From Bradyrhizobium quebecense (GTDB taxonomy: Bacteria > Pseudomonadota > Alphaproteobacteria > Rhizobiales > Xanthobacteraceae), in assembly GCF_013373795.3 (NCBI RefSeq), contig NZ_CP088022.1:6386001-6450000 (forward strand): a stretch of DNA of 64,000 bases, given 5' to 3'. This document shows, piece by piece, positions 54,104 through 61,831 of this stretch. Position 1 is the stretch's first letter. Every line of letters starts with the position of its first letter. The notes under the pieces were generated by a model. That model was not told the origin of the DNA and ran no database searches. It saw nothing but the letters and a program-made list of their open reading frames with translations. Position numbers and translations under genes: made by a program.

Positions 54104-54106
54104 TAG
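52988..54106 (+). CDS. IS630-family transposase
   Basis: 372 aa from the ATG at 52988. The N-terminal helix-turn-helix LTLSDEERAELKALTTRRKT to GLGRSTVGKWRRRF is followed by the DDE domain: Asp in VLCVDEKSQIQAL, Asp in HLIMDNYATHKTP, Glu in SSSWLNQVERFFALL. It is a single uninterrupted frame, so the element may be active. The stop TAG at 54104-54106 is made of the duplicated target TA and the first host base G, outside the right inverted repeat. Confidence 0.95.
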   Translation: MAVRQLASLTLSDEERAELKALTTRRKTAQALALRARIVLTCAEGGQNKEVAAKLGLGRSTVGKWRRRFVERRVDGLHDEARSGAPRTVDDARIEALIVRTLESCPENATHWSSRGMAKASGLSVSTVQRIWRAFGLQPHRLETFKLSTDPNFVAKVRDVVGLYVSPPEHAIVLCVDEKSQIQALDRSQPMLPMRPGQPARRSHDYTRHGTTSLFAALDIASGRVIGKCYGRHRAVEFRKFLDEIEAAVPRDLDVHLIMDNYATHKTPLIRRWLAKRPRWHVHLTPTSSSWLNQVERFFALLTDKKIRRGIYRSVAALRADIASFIDRHNADPKPFRWTKSADDILASIERFCRYNAPPNPDSISRTSGPPH

Positions 54107-55098
54107 CGACGCGCACCCCCACCAAGAACCGGCCGGAAGACGAACGAAGCTTTCAAGTCAAATACGGAAGCAAGCTCGACAACAATCTGCATCCCGTCTT
54201 CCAAGATCCGCTCGGACTTTTCACAACGATCTTTCTAGGCATATCGCCTGATGAAGGATTCTTTGTCGCAGTGGATCCTGAGATACATAATCCGACAAAA
54301 TTTTTCATCCGCATTGAATTCAAGGACAAGAACGCCGACGACATCAAGCGTGAAGGCTGGATCGCTTGGGAAAGAAGCCGGATCAATCGCCAAGACGACC
54401 CAGTCGAAGTGCTCGTGGGAGGCACCAAGGATCGCCTTCTCGACCTAATTAGGTTTGAGCGCGCGGCGCAGGGTCTGGATCCCGGGAACCGACAGCTCCT
54501 TGCCCAAAAAGCGGAGTTCTTTTCTCGGCTGCCTACGGCACCCGGAGCAAATCTGTCGCTCACGGACGTCGTGCAGCATCCCTTAGCTGCGGAACTACGA
54601 TTGGCTCCGGAGGAAGTCCTCGACGTAATTGCTGGCGCCCAGCGTCTCAAGATGGCTGTTCGTGGCTGGGTAGCGGAGAGACATTTGAAGGACACTCTCG
54701 CGCGCACCGCCGGGATTACCTATTGTCAGCCAATTAACAAGGAAGGTGCGGCCGACCTACACGTAAGGTTTGAGGAAGGCCCTCTTCTTACGATCGAGTG
54801 CAAGAACGTGCTTCGAGAAACTGACAGTAAGGGATTGCCGCGCCTCGACTTCCAGCGAACGAGGGCATCAAAAGCGGATCCTTGCTCTCGCTACTACTCG
54901 CAAGATGACTTCGACGTCGTTGCCGCATGCCTACATGCCGTGACAGAATCTTGGGAATTTCGATACATACTTCCAAATTATTTGCCCCAACATGGTAAGT
55001 GTGAGGGGAAGTTGGCAAGCAATCTTCGCGTCGATCACAATTGGCAGAGTGATCCCACAGCGGTTTTCCGAGCAGCAGCGAACGCGAGAAACTCATGA
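54106..55098 (+). pseudogene. PD-(D/E)XK restriction endonuclease, C-terminal part
   Basis: 330 codons open from the insertion point to the stop that overlaps the methyltransferase ATG by 4 bp. With the N-terminal fragment the protein is 394 aa. The catalytic site is GAADLHV...LLTIECKNV: Asp281, Glu295 and Lys297 in the rebuilt numbering, a PD-(D/E)XK pattern. Other blocks are YGSKLDNNLHPVFQDPLGLF, FFIRIEFKDKNADDIKREGW and YYSQDDFDVVAACLHAVTES. A GTG at 54271 could start a shortened product of 275 aa with the nuclease site. The operon position before an m5C methyltransferase supports a type II endonuclease; specificity unknown. Confidence 0.82.
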
Positions 55099-56357
55099 AG
55101 AAGTTCACCGCCATTAGTCTGTATACGGGGGCCGGTGGACTGGATTATGGCTTCGAAGCAGCTGGTTTTCGAACAGCAGTCGCCGTTGAGTTGGACGAGT
55201 TGTGCGTTCAGACAATCCAATTGAATCGGCGATGGCCTGTCATTCAATCAGACATCAACTCGGTCAGCGTTGATCAGATCTTGGAGAAGGCCAAGTTAAA
55301 GGTCTCCGAACCAGACGTCTTGATCGGAGGACCGCCTTGCCAGCCTTTCTCGAAATCCGGCTTCTGGGCTACAGGCTCGACGAAGCGGCTTGATGACCCG
55401 AGAGCATCGACCCTAGAGAATTTCTTGCGAGTCCTGGAGGGTACAAAGCCGCGCGCGTTTTTGATGGAGAACGTCGAAGGGCTCGGCTTCAAAGGCAAAG
55501 ACGAAGGACTACAACACATACGTAAGAGGCTTGACGAGATTAACGTTCAGCACGGCACAAATTACGTGCCATTTACTGCAGTGTTGAACGCTGCCGATTT
55601 CGGAGTTCCCCAACTTCGTAGGAGGCTGTTCGTCATCGCTGCGCGGGACGGCTCCTCGTTTGTTTTTCCTGACGAAAGCCACGCACCGTTGGCCGAATTA
55701 CGCGCCGGTCAGCGACGGTACCTAACCGCTTGGGATGCGCTACGCTCAATTCGACTTTCGAAAGCTGAACTAGCGTCCCTAAAATTGCGCGGCAAATGGG
55801 CCAACCTTCTACCCAGCATCCCCGAGGGCCAGAACTACCTTTGGCACACAGATCGGGGGGAAGGAGAACCACTGTTTGGATGGAGACGACGGTATTGGTC
55901 GTTTCTCTTGAAGCTTGCGAAGAACGCTCCCTCCTGGACCATTCAAGCTCAGCCAGGGCCCGCCACCGGACCTTTTCACTGGACTAGTAGGCTTTTGAGC
56001 GTCCGCGAGATCGCACGACTACAGACTTTTCCGAAGGATATTCAGATTGCGGGCTCGTATGCGGATGCACAGCGTCAACTAGGGAATGCTGTGCCTTCAC
56101 TCCTGGCGGAAGTTCTTGCGGGTGAGATCAGTTTTCAGTTGCTCAACCGCCCTGTGAAGGGTGCGCGTAAGCTAGCGATTAGTCTTGCCCGGGCCCCCAT
56201 TCCGGCTCCCGAAAAGGTCGCGCGCGTTCCGGCGGAGTACTTGATGCTGCGAGGCGATCACGAGGCACATCCAGGAACGGGCCGAGGTTATCGCGCCACT
56301 TCGCGCGATGGATCAACGCCGGTCGGCGCAGACGAACCTTTTGAGCTTAGTCCGTAG
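55095..56357 (+). CDS. DNA (cytosine-5-)-methyltransferase
   Basis: 420 aa with ordered m5C motifs: I in TAISLYTGAGGLDYGFEAAG, IV in LIGGPPCQPFSKSGF (catalytic Cys82), VI in FLMENVEGLGF, VIII in PQLRRRLFVIAAR, IX-X in IARLQTFPKDIQIAG and QRQLGNAVPSLLAEVL. The gene is intact and begins 4 bp inside the end of the endonuclease gene. The target-recognition region is about 190-290. Its last 45 bp overlap the convergent vsr gene. Base composition is visibly less GC-rich than the neighbouring ribosomal genes, a sign of acquisition. With the endonuclease broken it would act as an orphan methylase. Confidence 0.95.
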   Translation: MKKFTAISLYTGAGGLDYGFEAAGFRTAVAVELDELCVQTIQLNRRWPVIQSDINSVSVDQILEKAKLKVSEPDVLIGGPPCQPFSKSGFWATGSTKRLDDPRASTLENFLRVLEGTKPRAFLMENVEGLGFKGKDEGLQHIRKRLDEINVQHGTNYVPFTAVLNAADFGVPQLRRRLFVIAARDGSSFVFPDESHAPLAELRAGQRRYLTAWDALRSIRLSKAELASLKLRGKWANLLPSIPEGQNYLWHTDRGEGEPLFGWRRRYWSFLLKLAKNAPSWTIQAQPGPATGPFHWTSRLLSVREIARLQTFPKDIQIAGSYADAQRQLGNAVPSLLAEVLAGEISFQLLNRPVKGARKLAISLARAPIPAPEKVARVPAEYLMLRGDHEAHPGTGRGYRATSRDGSTPVGADEPFELSP

Positions 56358-56726
56358 AAGCTCGGGATCATTCAATTCGCATTCCCACACAACGAGCACG
56401 CTCCACATCAAGTCAGCTAATGCAGCCAGCGCCAATCTGTCGCGTTCTTGGTTGTGTATGAGCTTTGGCAGCCAGTACTCCGGTCGAGCGGAAGGACGCT
56501 TTGCCAGCTTGCAGCCGGGGTGCTGGTGCCAGAAGCAACCATGTACGAAGATAGCCTTATGCTTCTGGCGCAGGACAATGTCTGGGCTACCGGGCAGGTC
56601 TCTCGCATGGAGTCGATAGCGAACACCGATATCGCGAAGCAACTTCCGAACAGATAGCTCCGGCGCTGTGTTTGACTTCCTTATGCTCCGCATCATCTGC
56701 GAACGGACGTCGGAAGGGATAGAACT
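56313..56726 (-). CDS. vsr: Very-short-patch repair endonuclease Vsr
   Basis: 137 aa from the Met at 56726, which has GGAGGAG 9 bp upstream (an earlier Met at 56768 has none). The Vsr core is ARDLPGSPDIVLRQ with Asp50 and FVHGCFWHQHPGC with His63, His68 and zinc Cys. It nicks at T:G mismatches produced by m5C deamination, in the context the partner methylase modifies. It is convergent with the methyltransferase and overlaps it by 45 bp, a frequent arrangement in m5C systems. Confidence 0.95.
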   Translation of the reverse strand, partial: SSIPSDVRSQMMRSIRKSNTAPELSVRKLLRDIGVRYRLHARDLPGSPDIVLRQKHKAIFVHGCFWHQHPGCKLAKRPSARPEYWLPKLIHNQERDRLALAALADLMWSVLVVWECELNDPELLRTKLKRFVCADRR

Positions 56727-56768
56727 CATGCTGGTTTGCTCCTCCGCTCTGCATTCGGAAAGAGGCAT

Positions 56769-57132
56769 CGCACCAAATGCCGATGCGACAATGATTGATT
56801 GCTCTTGTCGTTGCGCTCACTTCGGGCGGGCGGCTAGCTATCGAACCTGAGACCGATGCAAGAGTGAACGGCAAACGCGATCCGTGCGCTAAGCCTCCAA
56901 TTTTCCCAGCAATTTTCAAAGTGAACCACCCGCACAACTTGGGCCGATCGCGCCGCGCCAATGCACGCGGTCACCTCGCAATGTCCTAAGTCTACATCGA
57001 CCGACCACTGCTTGCGCGATCGTGACCAGCGCCGTCGAATTCACCGATGTCGCGGCCGCTGCCGGATCACGCGCTCCAGATCGTAACACGTCACGAGGAC
57101 AGGACGGATCGCGCTGTCGCCCGCCACCCACC
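56769..57132. other. Gene-free stretch after the restriction-modification island
   Basis: About 360 bp with no convincing gene; short open frames here do not look coding. It probably includes the right edge of the acquired island and the promoter of vsr. No direct repeat matching the left edge was found by eye. Confidence 0.5.
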
Positions 57133-57399
57133 TCACTTCGGCGACCGCAACCCCGGCGACATCACCCACGCGTCGATGCGCGAGGCGGTTTCGGCCTGGC
57201 GGGCCATGCGGATCAGGCGGTCGCGTGCGACGCCGGGCGGCATGACGCGGGCCTGGTCGCGGAGGCGGATCGATTCATCCGCAAGGTGCTGCTCCGGGGA
57301 CCTGCGCGGGTTGGGAAGGCTGTTCTGCATCACGCTGCTCCATTGCATCCGAAGGCGGGAGCGCAACTGGCGTTCTCGGTCACCGGCAGTGCCGGACAT
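57133..57399 (-). CDS. Small conserved hypothetical protein
   Basis: 88 aa, strongly charged: RSPEQHLADESIRLRDQARV, then MPPGVARDRLIRMARQAETA and SRIDAWVMSPGLRSPK. The RLRDQARVMPPGVARDRLIR arrangement is typical of small Bradyrhizobium hypothetical proteins ending near SPGLxxP, as far as I recall. Function unknown; probably helical. There is no strong ribosome-binding site, so the exact start may differ. Confidence 0.6.
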   Translation of the reverse strand: MSGTAGDRERQLRSRLRMQWSSVMQNSLPNPRRSPEQHLADESIRLRDQARVMPPGVARDRLIRMARQAETASRIDAWVMSPGLRSPK

Positions 57400-57639
57400 T
57401 CGCGCGGTGATGAGCCGAGACTACGCCTGCGGGGCGCGGCTTGACGGTGCAGTAGTGAACACAGCGAAGGAAATCGACTGCGACCTTTTGAAGGGAGTTG
57501 GCGCCACGCGGGCTAGGCCCCGGGAGCTGGCGCCCCCGGGGGAGTGCACGGCCCTGGCTTTGGGGGCAGGAAATTGCAAGGCCGTGCAGGCCGGTAACCA
57601 GCCCGCAGCATCAAGTCGGAACCGCAGCGCAAGTTCCAC

Positions 57640-58130
57640 GGCCGCGGCAGCCGTGCGCCAAAAACGAATTTCGCCAGCAAGTTCAAGGCGACACACCCTG
57701 TCCAGTCCGCACGAAGAAAATATTCCTCTTCCCCGGGACCCCAACTCAGCAGTACAAGACCGCGTCCCGCCTCCTCTGAGAGGGGCGTATCGCGATCGTC
57801 ACGGACGTTGGGTGCGGAATGCGGTGGACGCGAGAAGCGCGCGAGACGAGTGCGCCTCATCGCGGACGGCGAAATCGTGCAGGCCTGACGCCCTAGCGGC
57901 AGGTGTCTTTTCACAAGACGCAAACGCGTCTTGTGAAAACGGTGACAAACAAGCCCAGTCTCGCCGGGGAGAGCACGTATAAGCCGTAAACCAACCGCGC
58001 GGGGAACGCCGGGATCGCCCGGCCGTACCTGTGGTCCTACCTCCCGAGCTTTTTGTTGCTCGGGACCCATGGGTGCGTGCTGGCACCCGGCGTTCCCTGC
58101 GCCCTCTGCTTCATCAGCGAGGGTCAAGCT
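57640..58130. other. Candidate structured repeat or RNA element
   Basis: Nested inverted repeats occur here: a perfect hairpin at 57908-57939, a long-range stem GGGAACGCCGGG (58002-58013) with CCCGGCGTTCCC (58086-58097), and inside it CCCGAGC-N8-GCTCGGG (58043-58064). From memory, this block recurs in many Bradyrhizobium genomes and is often annotated as spurious proteins. No protein here is convincing. The remaining part of 57400-58824 contains only the degenerate repeat at 58252-58354 and nothing else recognised. Confidence 0.4.
57908..57939. repeat. Perfect hairpin TTTTCACAAGACGC
   Basis: TTTTCACAAGACGC-AAAC-GCGTCTTGTGAAAA, a perfect 14-bp stem with a 4-base loop. The T-run is at the 5' arm and the A-run at the 3' arm, opposite to an intrinsic terminator on either strand. 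Confidence 0.85.
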
Positions 58131-58251
58131 ACAGCTCAGCTCGGGCCGATCGTGCCGCGAGATCGCGAGCGCATACCCTCTCCTGCTGTCTGACAGGTGA
58201 ATCGATCCGACCATGACGTGCATGCGCGGTGCCGGAGAGGATTCTTCTTTG

Positions 58252-58354
58252 CGTGATGACGCGCGGAGTAAAACAATCCATCGCGTCGCGTGAGGAGAGA
58301 TGGATTGCTTCCGCCTCCGCTGAAGCTACGGCGCGACACGCCTCGCAATGACGA
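58252..58354. repeat. Degenerate CCGTCATTGCGAG-family repeat
   Basis: It contains AACAATCCATCGC, AGAGATGGATTGCTTCCGCC and CTCGCAATGACGACGG, related to the element at 23914-24000. The left terminal arm is decayed. Confidence 0.6.
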
Positions 58355-58824
58355 CGGCGCGAGTTTATGGCAAGCCAACTGACTGCTGCTGCCAATGACA
58401 GCGGTGTCATCACTTCCATCACGCGCACATCACACGAATCTCTGCGTGATGCGTCGAAAGCGCGTGAAAAAAGCCTTAACGCACACGCCATACACATCGA
58501 AGAAAGCCTCTAAATCACGGCAAAAAGCGGCTTGTCGCGCTGTAGCTTCAGCGAAGGCGGAAGGCATTAATCACAACCTCACGCGATCAATCACGAGCGC
58601 ATGAGGCGCATGCAAAACGCCACGATCTCTTCCAACTCATGGTGTGCAAACAAGCCGTCCGACACGAATGCGATTCGACGCGGTCACGCCGCGCGGCTCG
58701 AACACCGTGAAGGACATCACGGCCGGCACAACTGATTGTGAGGCATGTGCGCCGCACTCTTGGGAAGAAGCCTGGCCGTTCCTACATCACGTCCAAAGAA
58801 CGACCCCAATAAAGGAATTGGTCA

Positions 58825-59052
58825 ATGCAAGTTCGCGCAGCCGATCCGCGCGGAAGACTGGTGCCTGCGCTCGCAACCGCCGCCGTGGCGGTGCTGGCTA
58901 CGGCAGTCCTCGTCATCCTCGAATTCAACCCGCCCCGTGATGTGCAGGCCGCGGCCGAGCCCGGCATGATCACCTCCGCCGCCGCCAGTAGAGCCGGCGC
59001 CACCGTGCTGCCGACCGATCCGGTCACCACCGGCAGCGTGCGCTACCGCTGA
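58825..59052 (+). CDS. Small membrane-anchored hypothetical protein
   Basis: 75 aa with one hydrophobic helix (LVPALATAAVAVLATAVLVI) near the N-terminus and an Ala/Thr-rich tail ending TDPVTTGSVRYR. AAAGGAATTGGTCA before the ATG gives a good ribosome-binding site. No family recognised; probably a short inner-membrane or periplasmic peptide. Confidence 0.55.
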   Translation: MQVRAADPRGRLVPALATAAVAVLATAVLVILEFNPPRDVQAAAEPGMITSAAASRAGATVLPTDPVTTGSVRYR

Positions 59053-59421
59053 GGTTAGGAGTTCTCCCTCGCCCCGCTCTTGCGGGGTCGAGACGAGCGA
59101 AGCTCGCTCTTAGAGGGTTGGGGTGAGGGGCTCTCTCCGCCAGCAGGACTCGCGGACGTACCTGTACCCCCTCACCCGGATCGCATTGCGCTACGCTCCA
59201 TGCGATCCGACCTCTCCCCGCAAGCGGGGCGAGGTTTGGAGGCGGCAATTATTTCACTCTACGGCAAGCCACCGCACATTGCGCTGATTTTGCCAGCCTC
59301 GCTATTGCAACCCCGCCGCATTTTCGCATCCCTGCCCCGGCGTCTCGTCGCAAGCCTGCCTCCCTCGACCTCACGTAAGCTCTCCCTCGCGAACAATAAG
59401 AACGCCACAGGGAGGCTCACG
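59053..59421. other. Repeat-rich leader before the binding-protein gene
   Basis: A palindromic element of the CTCGCCCC/GGGGCGAG type lies at 59067-59234, related to that at 18793-18913. After it, 59235-59421 holds only the leader of the binding-protein gene, with GGGAGG before the ATG. No promoter is recognised. Confidence 0.6.
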
Positions 59422-60627
59422 ATGATCTGGAAGGCCATCACGGCAGCACTCGCGCTTGCGCTCGCGACACAGGCGCACGCCGCCGAGAAGAAATATGGCG
59501 CGGGCGCCAGCGACACCGAGATCAAGCTCGGACAGACCTCGCCATTCTCCGGCGCGGCGTCGGCCTACAGCGTGATCGCGAAGACGCAGGCCGCCTACTT
59601 CAAGATGATCAACGACCAGGGCGGCGTGAACGGGCGCAAGATCAATCTGATCACGCTCGACGACGGCTACTCGCCGCCGAAGACCGTGGAGCAGACCCGC
59701 AAGCTGGTCGAGCAGGAGGAGGTCGCCGCGATCCTCAATCCGCTGGGTACGCCGACCGGCCTTGCGGTGCGCAAATATCTCAACGACAAGAAAGTGCCGC
59801 AGCTGTTCGTCGGCGCCGGCGCCACGCTGTGGGGCGACTATCAGCATTATCCGTGGTCGATCGGCTTTCAGCCGTCGTACCAGGCCGAGACCGCCGTCTA
59901 TGCGAAATATGTGCTGACACAAAAGCCGGACGCCAGGATCGCGCTGTTCTACCAGAACGACGACGCCGGCAAGGATTACGGCAACGGCTTCAAGAAGGGG
60001 TTGGGACCGGAGAACACCGCGAAGATGGTGGTGGCGGAGACCACCTACGAATCCACCGATCCGACCGTCGACAGCCAGATCGTGAAGCTGAAAGCCTCCG
60101 GCGCCAACGTGCTGTTCATGCACGCGATCCCCAAGCAGGCCGCGCAGGCGATCAAGAAGATCGGCGAGATCGGCTGGAAGCCCGACCTGTTCTTCCTCGC
60201 GGCGACCTCGACCTCGGTGTCCTCGGTGCTGAAGCCGGCCGGCTTCGACTACGCCAAGGACATCATCTCGTCCTACTCGCTGAAGGATCCGAACGATCCG
60301 CAGTGGAAGACGGATCCGGACGTGATCGCCTGGCAGGACTTCATGAAGAAATACTTCCCGGACGGCAATCTGCAGGACCAGCTGATCGTCTACGGCTATG
60401 TGGTGGCGGAGGCGACGGTGCAGGTGTTGAAGCAATGCGGCGACGACCTCACCCATGAGAACATCATGAAGCAGGCCGCCAACCTCGACATCGCGCTGCC
60501 GATGTTCCTGCCCGGCATCAAGGTGAAGACCTCGCCGACCGACTACTTCCCGGTCGAGGCGATGCGGCTGCAGAAGTTCAACGGCGAAACATGGCAGCTG
60601 TTCGGCGACACGATCGGGAATGATTGA
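59422..60627 (+). CDS. ABC transporter periplasmic substrate-binding protein (LivJ type)
   Basis: 401 aa from ATG at 59422 (GGGAGG is 7 bp upstream). A signal peptide (MIWKAITAALALALATQAHA) precedes TEIKLGQTSPFSGAASAYSV, the opening of the HAAT family. NDDAGKDYGNGFKKGL and YESTDPTVDSQIVKLKASGA are typical of the fold. It is more distant from the proteins at 13014 and 24011 than these are from each other. No transporter subunits adjoin it. Confidence 0.92.
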   Translation: MIWKAITAALALALATQAHAAEKKYGAGASDTEIKLGQTSPFSGAASAYSVIAKTQAAYFKMINDQGGVNGRKINLITLDDGYSPPKTVEQTRKLVEQEEVAAILNPLGTPTGLAVRKYLNDKKVPQLFVGAGATLWGDYQHYPWSIGFQPSYQAETAVYAKYVLTQKPDARIALFYQNDDAGKDYGNGFKKGLGPENTAKMVVAETTYESTDPTVDSQIVKLKASGANVLFMHAIPKQAAQAIKKIGEIGWKPDLFFLAATSTSVSSVLKPAGFDYAKDIISSYSLKDPNDPQWKTDPDVIAWQDFMKKYFPDGNLQDQLIVYGYVVAEATVQVLKQCGDDLTHENIMKQAANLDIALPMFLPGIKVKTSPTDYFPVEAMRLQKFNGETWQLFGDTIGND

Positions 60628-60658
60628 GGGGAGTTGTCGAACGCAAAACCATCCCCAG

Positions 60659-60800
60659 CGTCGTCCCGGCGCAGGCCGGGACCCATTACCCCGAATGGAA
60701 GTGTGGCGCGACGCTGGGGCCACAGCCATCGCAACAACGAACTGCGGTGGTTACGGATCCCGGCTCCTGTGCGTAATTGCGCACAAGGCCGGGACAACGA
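60659..60800. repeat. CGTCCCGGC-family repeat, imperfect copy
   Basis: It starts CGTCGTCCCGGCGCAGGCCG and ends GGCCGGGACAACGA, with an unrelated centre. It lies between convergent genes. Confidence 0.55.
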
Positions 60801-60845
60801 TGTGGCAATACTCCCTTCGCCAACGATGGCTGGTGCGACGGGAGA

Positions 60846-61808
60846 CTAAACTCCCCGCTCCAACAGCACCCGAAAATCCACCCGCGCGCGCTGCGCCTCG
60901 GCGCGCGCCGCCTCCGACGCATCGCCGAGGCCAAAGTAGCCGTGAATGAGGCCTTCGCCGGTATGATACGTCACGGGCACGCCGGCCGCCTGCAACGCCT
61001 TGGCATAGGCATGGCCCTCGTCGCGCAGCGGGTCGAACCAGGCCGTGGTGACGACCGCCGGCGCCACACCGGCGAGAGACTTCGCGCGCAGCGGCGAGAC
61101 CCGCCAGTCGGCGCCCTGCGCGGGATCTGCGAGGTAATGTCCCGCGAACCACTGCATCGTCGCACGGGTCAGGAAGTAGCCCTCGGCATTCTCGGCGCGC
61201 GACGGATATTTCGCGTTCTCGCCCGCATCGGCAAAATTGCCTGCTACGTCGGTGACGGGATAGACCAGCAATTGCCCGGCGAGCCTGATGCCGGCGTCGC
61301 GGCAGGCGAGCGCCGTGGCGGCGGCGAGATTGCCGCCCGCGGAATCGCCGGCGACGCCGACGCGGGAGAGATCGCCGCCGAATTCAGCGATGCGCGCGAC
61401 GACGTCGCGGACAGCAGTGAACGCATCCTCGAAGGCGCCGGGAAAGCGCGTCTCCGGCGGGCGGCGGTAATCGACCGAGATCACCACCGCACCGGTCTCG
61501 ATCACGAGGTTGCGCGCCTGGCGGTCGTGGGTCTCGAGATCGCCGGCAACCCAGCCGCCGCCGTGGAAGAAGATCACGGTCGGCGCCGTGCCACGGCCGT
61601 TGCGATAGAGCCGCGCCGCGAGCTTGCCCGCGGCGCCCGCGACCGCGATATCATCAGCCACATCGACCGGCGGCGGCGGCACCGCCTTGCGCGCCTCGGC
61701 CAGTGCGCGGAGCGAATCGCGGCAGCTCTGCGGCGTCATGGTTGCGGGATCGCGCAGCGGCAGCAGCGGGATGATTGTCTCAATGACGGGATCGAGCGGA
61801 AGCGGCAT
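60846..61808 (-). CDS. Alpha/beta hydrolase, hormone-sensitive-lipase type
   Basis: 320 aa from the Met at 61808. HGGGWVAGDLETH near 84 forms the oxyanion hole, the nucleophile is in GVAGDSAGGNLAAATAL near 158, the Asp in WFDPLRDEGHAYA near 256 and the His in GLIHGYFGLGD near 286. This is the HSL/bacterial esterase group that cleaves short-chain esters. It overlaps nothing and lies 23 bp after the monooxygenase gene on the same strand. A Baeyer-Villiger-like oxidation followed by ester hydrolysis would fit. Confidence 0.92.
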   Translation of the reverse strand: MPLPLDPVIETIIPLLPLRDPATMTPQSCRDSLRALAEARKAVPPPPVDVADDIAVAGAAGKLAARLYRNGRGTAPTVIFFHGGGWVAGDLETHDRQARNLVIETGAVVISVDYRRPPETRFPGAFEDAFTAVRDVVARIAEFGGDLSRVGVAGDSAGGNLAAATALACRDAGIRLAGQLLVYPVTDVAGNFADAGENAKYPSRAENAEGYFLTRATMQWFAGHYLADPAQGADWRVSPLRAKSLAGVAPAVVTTAWFDPLRDEGHAYAKALQAAGVPVTYHTGEGLIHGYFGLGDASEAARAEAQRARVDFRVLLERGV

Positions 61809-61831
61809 GGGAGTCCTTGAGTGCTTGCAGT

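Noticed and set aside
57513..58223. Possible protein of 236 aa on the minus strand
   Set aside because: It crosses the perfect hairpin and the nested stems, shows no domain, and matches a repeat block that I remember being annotated as spurious proteins.
59371..60729. Minus-strand open frame of 452 codons
   Set aside because: Antisense shadow of the ABC binding protein at 59422-60627, which has a signal peptide and clear family motifs.
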